Shown: positions 1 through 6,046 of the stretch, piece by piece
How positions within the stretch are numbered: the first letter of the stretch is position 1
Layout of the letters: each line of letters starts with the position of its first letter
Made by a program: the position numbers and the translations under genes
The notes under the pieces: generated by a model
Databases searched by the model: none
Seen by the model: only the letters and a program-made list of their open reading frames with translations
Told to the model about the DNA's origin: nothing
Assembly: GCA_937976325.1 (NCBI GenBank)
Contig: CALJSD010000222.1
Location: forward strand, 1 to 13,140
Direction of reading: 5' to 3'
DNA: 13,140 nucleotides
Source: an uncultured Carnobacterium sp.
GTDB taxonomy: Bacteria; Bacillota; Bacilli; Lactobacillales; Aerococcaceae

Positions 1-358
1 GCAAGCAGATACTCGTTTGCCCTGGCTGGGAAATCCAACCTGTTTGTACCGCGATTTGGTCTGGACTATTATCTTCTTTGTCACGGATACGCGTTCCATC
101 GACTTCAATAATATTATATTGATCGTCGTGCGGATAATAGATGAACTCTTCATGTGGTGTATTTTCACTGAGTTCAAAGCGCTCGATTTCTTCCCCGTCA
201 ATTGTGAGAATCGCGTAAATTTTTGCTTCTTCTTTACTCGTTGCTTGTTGATAAGCAAAGATGGCATTTGGTAAAAATGATAGCGCCAATAACACGAGCA
301 CAATAATAATGTCGAATGGCTTTATCAAATGGGAATACTTCTTAAATATCGTTCTCAT
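1..358 (-). CDS. NusG domain II family protein, partial (C-terminus beyond left edge)
   Basis: The reading frame starts at ATG 356-358 and is open for 119 codons to the window edge, so the C-terminus is missing. Residues about 14-36 form one hydrophobic segment (IIIVLVLLALSFLPNAIFAY) after a basic start, which suggests a membrane anchor with the rest outside the cell. The extracytoplasmic part contains IYAILTIDGEEIERF and ends in QTGWISQPGQTSICL. That matches the pattern of the stand-alone NusG domain II family (Pfam NusG_II), where a GWIxxPGQxxxCLP motif is typical. These proteins lack the NusG transcription-factor domain and have no settled function; from general knowledge, in Firmicutes they often lie near polyprenyl-synthase, Gx-transporter or ApbE-type flavinylation genes. 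The start overlaps the upstream gene by 17 bases with AAAGG just before ATG, which suggests translational coupling. Confidence 0.8.
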   Translation of the reverse strand, partial: MRTIFKKYSHLIKPFDIIIVLVLLALSFLPNAIFAYQQATSKEEAKIYAILTIDGEEIERFELSENTPHEEFIYYPHDDQYNIIEVDGTRIRDKEDNSPDQIAVQTGWISQPGQTSICL

Positions 359-776
359 CCTTTAACTCTAATAATGTTCTACGTACTTCTGAGGCAATTT
401 TTGAACCAATCACGAGTAATTCGTACAAGGTGAAAGTTTCAAACGGAGTTACACGGCCCACATAGCGAATAAAGAGTTCGCCGTCTGTGTCCACGAGTAG
501 CGTGTAGTATGCCACTAATTCTTGGTTCAAGCGATTAATGGAATAGAGCACATCAAATAAATCTAAGCCCAAGTCTTTTCCATTCCCGATTCCTTCATAC
601 GTAATCTGGTAATCGGTACGGTCCTCGCTATCATCGAATACGACGCTAAACGGAAACTCAGCTTCTCCTTCTGAATACAGACCAAGAAACGCGATTCCAC
701 CATCGCCTAAATCCTTCTTATCCAGTTTCAAATCACGATTCTTTAAAACAGTCTCAAATGATTCACTAACCTTCAT
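342..776 (-). CDS. Uncharacterised 144-residue protein
   Basis: I do not recognise this protein with certainty. A start at ATG 774-776 (MKVSESFETVL) is preferred over the in-frame ATG at 797, because AAAGGAG lies 8 bases before it and inside the longer frame. The protein is soluble and acidic with no signal peptide or membrane span. It looks alpha/beta: an N-terminal helix, strands around FLGLYSEG, FPFSVVFDDSE and YQITYEGIG, a helix at DLFDVLYSINRLNQEL, strands YYTLLVDTDGELFIRYVGR, and a long C-terminal helix. This layout recalls the YbjN / type III chaperone-like fold, but that is only an impression. Its last 17 bases overlap the NusG domain II gene downstream, so the two are probably cotranscribed from the promoter near 809-837. 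Confidence 0.75.
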   Translation of the reverse strand: MKVSESFETVLKNRDLKLDKKDLGDGGIAFLGLYSEGEAEFPFSVVFDDSEDRTDYQITYEGIGNGKDLGLDLFDVLYSINRLNQELVAYYTLLVDTDGELFIRYVGRVTPFETFTLYELLVIGSKIASEVRRTLLELKDENDI

Positions 777-808
777 CGTGGCCACTCCTTTCGCCATTTG
801 TATATTCT

Positions 809-837
809 ATTTTACTAGATTCCCTCCTATTTCACAA
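809..837 (-). promoter_or_regulatory. Promoter for the 342-776 gene and the NusG_II gene
   Basis: On the minus strand, TTGTGA (832-837) and TAAAAT (809-814) are separated by exactly 17 bases. The predicted transcript start is near 802, leaving a leader of about 25 bases to the preferred ATG. The -35 matches consensus at 4 of 6 positions and the -10 at 5 of 6. Confidence 0.5.
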
Positions 838-945
838 CCAAACACCGAAATCCTGCACTTTTCTTCTCTATTAGATACTAAGAACTGCTTCATTTTGGCC
901 GATTTTTTAGGAGCTTCATTCTCTTCCCTTGTATTCCTATTCATT

Positions 946-978
946 AAAAAAACAGCAAAACAATTCCGTTTACTGTTT
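946..978 (-). terminator. Possible rho-independent terminator after the CPBP gene
   Basis: Read on the minus strand, AAACAG (973-978) pairs with CTGTTT (950-955), with an inner AAAC/GTTT pairing, a six-base loop and a run of seven T. It lies 18 bases past the CPBP stop. The stem is AT-rich and interrupted, so termination may be weak. Confidence 0.45.
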
Positions 979-995
979 CGTAAAATAATCATTTA

Positions 996-1751
996 TTACT
1001 TATCTAAAGTCCTTTTCTTTTTGGATACATGATATAAATAAACCGCAAAGAAGATACAAATTACTTTTGCTATATAATCTAGAAGGATATTATCATTTAT
1101 ACTCATTTGAGAGAATGTATTTATCAGTGCATGTGTCATCACACAGATCCATAGACTGTTGGAATAGGCAAATAATGCCGACAAAATAAAAGAGTTGGTT
1201 AGTAATCCTAGTAAAAAAGCTAGAATATGAATACTCCCTAAACTTCCATCAATATAAAAGAACAAGAGATGCCATACACTCCAACACACAAAAGTAATCA
1301 GCGTTGAAGCAATATAGGGAATCTTCTTCTCTAAACCAGGTTGAAATGAATATCTCCACCCTAATTCTTCGATGCCGCCAAATACAATCGCCTTAAGGAA
1401 AAGAAGGAACGGTAGAAATAGACTTTCTATTTTAAATCCTCTATTGATTATTACTGAAGAAAACTCCAATATCAGAAAAATCAGTACTAATGTATAGCTT
1501 TTTACAGATTGCTTTATTTTGAAAAATTCTTTTATAATTTCTAAGGGTCTTTTGGAATGACATTTAACTTGATAAACGATTCCCCAAAGTGCAGATGATA
1601 TACCCGCTAAAGAAATAAAGAGTATCCCTAAAAATGAATTATATCCTAATTCAAATCCTCTAAATTTCAGTATTCCAACCAATGCAGCGATAACCGTTAT
1701 TTGAAGCAGTGTTGGTATTAAATACATTTTGATAATGGCCTTACTCTTCAT
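996..1751 (-). CDS. CPBP family intramembrane protease (Abi/CAAX-type)
   Basis: A 251-residue multi-pass membrane protein with about seven or eight hydrophobic stretches. It carries the three signature motifs of the CPBP (Abi, Rce1-like) family: E128-E129xxxR133 in GGIEELGWRY, H161 in CWSVWHL, and H207xxxN211 in THALINTF. In the family these residues form an intramembrane active site that cleaves near membranes. Members act in prenyl-protein processing, bacteriocin self-immunity or regulated proteolysis, and which applies here cannot be read from sequence. The length is normal for the family. AGAGG lies 7 bases before the ATG. The gene has its own extended -10 promoter and follows the opp terminator, so it is a separate unit and need not serve the transporter. 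No bacteriocin-like small gene is visible nearby. Confidence 0.85.
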   Translation of the reverse strand: MKSKAIIKMYLIPTLLQITVIAALVGILKFRGFELGYNSFLGILFISLAGISSALWGIVYQVKCHSKRPLEIIKEFFKIKQSVKSYTLVLIFLILEFSSVIINRGFKIESLFLPFLLFLKAIVFGGIEELGWRYSFQPGLEKKIPYIASTLITFVCWSVWHLLFFYIDGSLGSIHILAFLLGLLTNSFILSALFAYSNSLWICVMTHALINTFSQMSINDNILLDYIAKVICIFFAVYLYHVSKKKRTLDK

Positions 1752-1793
1752 GATTCATCCTCTAATAAAAATCTCTTTTAAATTACCATCTAT

Positions 1794-1802
1794 ATTATAC
1801 CA
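1794..1802 (-). promoter_or_regulatory. Extended -10 promoter of the CPBP gene
   Basis: The minus strand reads TGGTATAAT: a perfect TATAAT (1794-1799) with a TGn extension (1800-1802). No good -35 is found 17 bases upstream (TATAGA), as is common for extended -10 promoters. The leader would be about 36 bases. Confidence 0.55.
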
Positions 1803-1837
1803 TTTTTGACATCTTTTCTATATCTAGTTTTTGCGCA

Positions 1838-1870
1838 CAAAAAAAGAGACTGAAGTTTCCTTCAATCTCT
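1838..1870 (-). terminator. Rho-independent terminator of oppDFBC
   Basis: On the minus strand, AGAGATTGAAG and CTTCAGTCTCT (1860-1870 with 1845-1855) form an 11 bp stem with one G-U pair and a GAAA tetraloop, followed by seven T. It starts 17 bases after the oppC stop codon and closes the operon. Confidence 0.9.
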
Positions 1871-1886
1871 TCTCTAATTTCTAAAA

Positions 1887-2807
1887 TTAACCTAAACGTT
1901 GGCGAGAGTCCGCTGCACGTTGTAGGGCTTGACCAACATAGTTGATACATAACATCATGATTAAGATTAAGATGGTGGCTGGTAACCAAACCCATAATTT
2001 GTTTTCGATGATGTCTGCATTTTTCGCTGCAGAGATTAATGTACCAAGTGATGGTGTTGTAAATGGTAAACCGAACCCTAGGTAAGTTAACCCTGTTTCA
2101 ATACCAATGTTACCTGCTAAACGTAAGATTAAGTTAACGATAATTAATGAACTTAAGTTTGGCAAGATTTCACGGAACATGATACGGATATCACTTGAAC
2201 CTAATGTCTTAGATGCATTTACATAGTCTAAGCTTGCTTCTTGAAGAGTACGTGTTCTGAATAAACGAGCAGAACCTACCCAATAGAAGGCTGTCATGAT
2301 AAATACGAAGTGGAACATTGTGTAGTCTGGAATCACTGTTACGAACACGATGATAATCATCAATGTTGGTAAGATCATGATAAAGTCAACGACACGCATT
2401 AAAGTTGTGTCCACCCATTTACCGTAGTAACCAGAAATCAATCCAACGATGATACCGATGATACATGTCAAGATTGTAACTGAGAAACCGATTAATACTG
2501 AGTTACGAGCCCCGATAATTAAGAGGGCTAAAACGTCACGACCACTTTCGTCAGTCCCTAACAAGTGAGCATTTGTTGGGGCTTTATAACGACCTAAGAT
2601 ATTTACTTTAAGAGCACTTTCTTGGTCGATGAAGTATGGTCCGATAAAGATTACTAAGAAAATTAACGCTAATAAGATTAACGCACCAAGTGCTAATTTA
2701 TCTTTTAAAAACTCCCGTACAATAACCTGAAAACCAGCAGGCGGTGTAGATACGGTGCTTTCTTCAACGACAGTTTCTTCAACTGTATTTACATTATTTT
2801 GCTCCAT
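1887..2807 (-). CDS. oppC: Oligopeptide ABC transporter permease OppC
   Basis: A 306-residue inner-membrane subunit of the peptide importer; with OppB it forms the channel. The N-terminal tail is cytoplasmic and acidic (residues 1-24). The first membrane span (about 38-58) is followed by the OppC-type motif HLLGTDESGRD (81-91) and then the core membrane domain. The EAA coupling loop, which contacts the ATPases, runs from about residue 190 to 217 (EASLDYVNASKTLG to REILPN). The length is usual for OppC. The start is supported by GGAGG 8 bases upstream of ATG. It is the last gene of oppDFBC, 18 bases after oppB, followed at once by a terminator. The protein ends in a basic tail (RAADSRQRLG). 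No defect is visible. Confidence 0.95.
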   Translation of the reverse strand: MEQNNVNTVEETVVEESTVSTPPAGFQVIVREFLKDKLALGALILLALIFLVIFIGPYFIDQESALKVNILGRYKAPTNAHLLGTDESGRDVLALLIIGARNSVLIGFSVTILTCIIGIIVGLISGYYGKWVDTTLMRVVDFIMILPTLMIIIVFVTVIPDYTMFHFVFIMTAFYWVGSARLFRTRTLQEASLDYVNASKTLGSSDIRIMFREILPNLSSLIIVNLILRLAGNIGIETGLTYLGFGLPFTTPSLGTLISAAKNADIIENKLWVWLPATILILIMMLCINYVGQALQRAADSRQRLG

Positions 2808-2825
2808 TTGCTACTCCTCCTTTTA

Positions 2826-3788
2826 TTATTGTACACGAACACGTGGGTCTACAATACTCATGATGATATCAGATAATAGCGTACCTAGAAGAGTCGCTGT
2901 ACCGAAGAGTAATAGTAACGCTAAGATTACTGAGTAGTCACGTCCTGTGATTGATGTTACGAATAAGTTCCCCATTCCAGGATATGAGAAGATGTTTTCA
3001 ATGAACACTGAACCACCGATTAAACCAGTGAATTCATATCCTAAGAAGGCTGCGATTGGCAAGATTGAGTTACGGAAAATGTGACGGTTGAACACAACAT
3101 TTTCAGGAACCCCTTTCGCACGTGCTGTACGAACGTAGTCTTGGCTCTTCGCATCGATAACCCCAGTACGTAAGTATTGAATCGTACCAGTAGTTGAAAG
3201 AATCGCCATCGTAAACGCTGGTAGAATTAAGTGGTGGAATTTGTTTAAGTAGTAAGCTAATGTTCCGCTCACGACGTCTGAATCGACAGAACCACGAGTT
3301 GGGAACCAACCTAATGTATAACCAAATAACCATAATAATACTAAGGCGAATACGAATACTGGGATTGAGTAAGTAATAAATGTATATACTACGATTGCTT
3401 TGTCAGCCCAAGAGTTTTGGTAACGACCTGCAATCATCCCTAATGGTAATGCAATTAAGTAAGTTAAAATCAATGTTAATAATGATAACCAAACAGTGTT
3501 ACCAATACGTTCACCGATTAATTTTGTAACTTCATATTTGTAAGTATAACTTTGACCGAAGTCTCCGCGGAAAGCTTTTGAAATCCAGTTCCAATATTGA
3601 ACAGGAAGTGGATCATAGAATCCAGATTTCACACGTAAAGCTTCAATTGTATTTGGATCCGTTTCTGGAGTAATTAAACCTGTAAATGGATCCCCTGGCA
3701 TCATCTTCGCGATTAAGAATGCTAGCACACTAAGAATGAAGATTTGTGGCAACATTAATAACACACGACGTAAAATGGTTTTCCACAT
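2826..3788 (-). CDS. oppB: Oligopeptide ABC transporter permease OppB
   Basis: A 320-residue inner-membrane permease that pairs with OppC. The start MWKTILRRVLLMLPQIFILSVLAFLI is the typical OppB/DppB first span, followed by the family motif MMPGDPF. The EAA-type cytoplasmic loop that docks with the ATPases is at about residues 217-244 (DYVRTARAKG to RNSILP). The protein ends with the conserved DPRVRV. Its ribosome binding site AAAGGAGG (3798-3805) lies inside the last codons of oppF, 9 bases before ATG. With only 2 bases between the genes, translation is likely coupled. Length and composition are normal for the family. Confidence 0.95.
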   Translation of the reverse strand: MWKTILRRVLLMLPQIFILSVLAFLIAKMMPGDPFTGLITPETDPNTIEALRVKSGFYDPLPVQYWNWISKAFRGDFGQSYTYKYEVTKLIGERIGNTVWLSLLTLILTYLIALPLGMIAGRYQNSWADKAIVVYTFITYSIPVFVFALVLLWLFGYTLGWFPTRGSVDSDVVSGTLAYYLNKFHHLILPAFTMAILSTTGTIQYLRTGVIDAKSQDYVRTARAKGVPENVVFNRHIFRNSILPIAAFLGYEFTGLIGGSVFIENIFSYPGMGNLFVTSITGRDYSVILALLLLFGTATLLGTLLSDIIMSIVDPRVRVQ

Positions 3789-3790
3789 AA

Positions 3791-4735
3791 TTATTTTCCT
3801 CCTTTTGGATTTAATGCAACAAAGTGTGAGTCAGAGATTTTTTGTAAATCAAACACACGACCGTTTTCATCGTAGTAAAGTTGTTGATTTTCTTGGTAGA
3901 ATTTCTCAGCTTCTTTACGACGTAATTTGTTTGCTTCACGGTTTTCAGGGTCGATAACCGGAATCGCAGACAATAGACGTTTTGTATAGATGTGTTGTGG
4001 GTTCGCGTAAATATCTTCCGCTTTACCTGTTTCAACGAAACGTCCACGGTACATGATGAACAATTCATCACACATATGTTTCACAACCCCAAGGTCATGG
4101 GAAATGAATAAGTAACTTAAGTTGAACTCATCTTGGATGCGTTTCATGTAGTTTAACACTTGCGCTTGTACAGATAAGTCTAACGCTGATACTGGTTCGT
4201 CGGCGATGATTAAACGAGGGTTACTTGCTAAGGCACGAGCAACACCGATACGTTGTCTTTGACCACCTGAGAACTGGTGTGGATATTTTAATAATGCTTC
4301 TTCAGATAATCCGATGATTTCCATTAATTCGATTACGCGTTTTTTCTCTTCTTCTGGAGATAAACGTTCGAAGTTTCTTAATGGCTCAGCCACGATATCT
4401 AAGATACGTTTTTTAGGGTTAAAACTTGATAGTGAATCTTGGAAGATCATTTGTACGTTACGGTTGTAGTCTGAAGTACGACGACGTGCTTTGTTTGTTA
4501 CGTCTTGTCCTTCGTAAATCACTTTACCGCTTGTTACGTGTTCTAGCCCAATAATTGATTTACCAATTGTTGATTTACCAGAACCTGATTCTCCAACAAG
4601 ACCATAAGTTTTACCTTCTTCGATTTCAAGTGATACTCCGTCTACCGCATAAACATGATCCGTTACTCGGTTAAAGAAGCCACTACGAATCGGATAGTGA
4701 ACTTTTAAATCTTCAATGGTTACAAAACCGCTCAT
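3791..4735 (-). CDS. oppF: Oligopeptide ABC transporter ATP-binding protein OppF
   Basis: A 314-residue cytoplasmic ATPase that partners OppD to power import. Visible elements: Walker A GESGSGKST (48-56), Q-loop Q99 in MIFQDS, signature FSGGQRQR (155-162), Walker B LIIADE (175-180) followed by PVSALD, and switch histidine H213 in ISHDLG. The D-F pair gives two different ATP sites. The C-terminal segment (about 250-314) carries the OppF-type TKRLLSAIPVIDPENR motif and then an unusual charged stretch, KLRRKEAEKFYQENQQLYY. ATG shares its A with the oppD TAA stop (TAATG overlap), and GGAGG lies 7 bases upstream, so translation is coupled to oppD. It is more distant from the other OppF-like protein at the right edge, so the two belong to different transporters. 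Confidence 0.95.
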   Translation of the reverse strand: MSGFVTIEDLKVHYPIRSGFFNRVTDHVYAVDGVSLEIEEGKTYGLVGESGSGKSTIGKSIIGLEHVTSGKVIYEGQDVTNKARRRTSDYNRNVQMIFQDSLSSFNPKKRILDIVAEPLRNFERLSPEEEKKRVIELMEIIGLSEEALLKYPHQFSGGQRQRIGVARALASNPRLIIADEPVSALDLSVQAQVLNYMKRIQDEFNLSYLFISHDLGVVKHMCDELFIMYRGRFVETGKAEDIYANPQHIYTKRLLSAIPVIDPENREANKLRRKEAEKFYQENQQLYYDENGRVFDLQKISDSHFVALNPKGGK

Positions 4736-5736
4736 TATGCTTCCTCCCCTTCAAAATGGAAATGTTTATAACATGTACAACGGACGAAGTGGTTTGGTCC
4801 AACTTCATGAAGTGTTGGATCCTCTTCGTGAGCGTCCGCAGGAATCCATGGAATACGTGGTGCGAAACGGCAACCTTTACGTGGTAATTTTGGTAATGGT
4901 GGCACTGTTCCTTGGATTACGTGTAACTCTTCGCCTTCTGCTCCCGCTTGTGGGATTGATTGTAGTAATGAACGTGTATATGGATGTTTTGGATTTGTGA
5001 ATAGCTCTTCAACAGGTGCTACTTCCACAAATTGTCCAGCGTACATCACGGCTACACGGTCAGCAGTTTCTGCTACTACCCCAAGGTCGTGAGTGATTAA
5101 GATGATACCTGATTCAGTTTCTTTTTGGATATCATTTAATAAGTCTAAGATTTGCGCTTGGATTGTTACGTCTAAGGCAGTTGTTGGTTCATCGGCAATG
5201 ATGATTGGTGGTTTACATGATAAAGCAATCGCGATAACCACACGTTGACGCATCCCACCTGATAATTCATGTGGGTATTGTTTGTAAGTACGTTGTGGGT
5301 TTGGAATCCCTACTTGTCCTAACAATTCAAGTACGCGTTCAGTACGTTCTTTTTCATTTAAATCTGTATGATAATAAAGAGCTTCGTCGATTTGAGCACC
5401 AATTGTCATTAATGGGTTTAATGAAGCCAATGGATCTTGGAAGATCATACCGATATCATTTCCGCGAATTTTGTTATATAACGCTTCGTTTAAGTTTACT
5501 AAGTTCACATCGTTATAAATGATGTCCCCTGTAATCTTTGTATTATTTTTGTTGTGCAAGCCCATGATGGTTGTCGCTAATGTAGATTTTCCACATCCTG
5601 ATTCCCCAACGATGGCCAGAATTTCATTTTTTTCTAATGTTAATGACACATTATCTACTGCATCATAAAAATCATCTTTGATACGGAAACCAACGTGTAA
5701 GTTATTGATTTCTAATAGTGGCTTATCAATTGTCAA
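4735..5736 (-). CDS. oppD: Oligopeptide ABC transporter ATP-binding protein OppD (TTG start)
   Basis: A 333-residue cytoplasmic ATPase, first gene of oppDFBC. It has Walker A GESGCGKST (44-52), Q-loop Q100, signature LSGGMRQR (158-165), Walker B IIIADE (178-183) with PTTALD, and switch H216. The start codon is TTG (5734-5736): AAGGAGG lies 8 bases upstream, the protein starts in the expected place (MTIDKPLLEINNLHV), and no ATG fits. The C-terminal peptide-transporter domain has HPYTRSLLQSIP and GCRFAPR, but where many relatives have two further cysteines of an iron-sulfur motif it reads RIPWIPADAH. Only C289, C320 and C322 remain. This may be usual in lactic acid bacteria. A promoter lies about 65 bases upstream of the start codon. 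Confidence 0.95.
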   Translation of the reverse strand: MTIDKPLLEINNLHVGFRIKDDFYDAVDNVSLTLEKNEILAIVGESGCGKSTLATTIMGLHNKNNTKITGDIIYNDVNLVNLNEALYNKIRGNDIGMIFQDPLASLNPLMTIGAQIDEALYYHTDLNEKERTERVLELLGQVGIPNPQRTYKQYPHELSGGMRQRVVIAIALSCKPPIIIADEPTTALDVTIQAQILDLLNDIQKETESGIILITHDLGVVAETADRVAVMYAGQFVEVAPVEELFTNPKHPYTRSLLQSIPQAGAEGEELHVIQGTVPPLPKLPRKGCRFAPRIPWIPADAHEEDPTLHEVGPNHFVRCTCYKHFHFEGEEA

Positions 5737-5791
5737 ATCCGATTCCTCCTTATTTTCTTTGGTTAACTATTTCAATAAAAAAAATAATAAA

Positions 5792-5812
5792 CAACGTTTC
5801 TATTATACGTTG
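5792..5812. promoter_or_regulatory. Inverted repeat spanning the oppD -10 element
   Basis: CAACGT (5792-5797) and ACGTTG (5807-5812) are perfect inverted 6-mers with 9 bases between, and the TATAAT (5802-5807) lies within the repeat. This is a good position for a repressor to block RNA polymerase, but no known binding motif is recognised. Confidence 0.35.
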
Positions 5813-5830
5813 CATGCTCTCTGATTGCAA
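5802..5830 (-). promoter_or_regulatory. Promoter of the oppDFBC operon
   Basis: On the minus strand, TTGCAA (5825-5830) is followed after exactly 17 bases by a perfect TATAAT (5802-5807). The predicted start is near 5795, giving a leader of about 60 bases. The same TTGCA -35 core occurs in the three oppA promoters. Upstream oppA (6047-7828) ends in a strong terminator, so this promoter should supply most oppDFBC transcript. Confidence 0.75.
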
Positions 5831-5844
5831 ATTGTATGACAATT
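5830..5844. promoter_or_regulatory. CodY-like box at the oppDFBC promoter
   Basis: AATTGTATGACAATT is palindromic (AATTGT and ACAATT around three bases) and matches the published CodY consensus AATTTTCWGAAAATT at 12 of 15 positions. It abuts the -35 element. CodY is known to repress opp genes in Lactococcus. A closely related sequence lies in the oppA leader at 9860-9874. Confidence 0.4.
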
Positions 5845-5871
5845 CGAGTGCAGATACAGCGTATTTTTAGT

Positions 5872-5898
5872 TTACCATGAATCTTACGTGATTACCAT
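5872..5898. repeat. Direct repeat TTACCAT with 20-base period upstream of oppD
   Basis: TTACCAT occurs at 5872-5878 and 5892-5898, exactly 20 bases (about two helical turns) apart, and begins 42 bases upstream of the -35 element. The spacing suits an activator binding as a dimer on one DNA face. With only seven bases per copy, chance cannot be excluded. Confidence 0.3.
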
Positions 5899-6006
5899 TA
5901 TTTATGAGCAAAAAATTAACTTTTCTCATGTTATTTTAATTTTAAATTCAAATTTCACTAAAATCCCGTCATTAATACGTTTTCATCTATTTTATGGATT
6001 TTGAAT

Positions 6007-6039
6007 AAAAAAGGAGACGAACCTAAGCTCGCCTCCTTT
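6007..6039 (-). terminator. Rho-independent terminator of the oppD-proximal oppA
   Basis: On the minus strand, AAAGGAGGCGAGC (6027-6039) pairs with GTTCGTCTCCTTT (6010-6022): 13 bp with two G-U pairs and a four-base loop, then a run of T. It lies 8 bases after the stop codon and separates this oppA from oppDFBC. Confidence 0.9.
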
Positions 6040-6046
6040 GAACATT

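Noticed and set aside
17..274. 85-codon plus-strand frame
   Set aside because: It lies opposite the NusG domain II gene, which has a recognisable protein pattern; the plus-strand product is Phe/Ile-rich with no family features.
807..992. 61-codon minus-strand frame between the CPBP gene and the 342-776 gene
   Set aside because: It overlaps the putative CPBP terminator and the next promoter, has no ribosome binding site before its ATG, and its composition looks like translated noncoding DNA.
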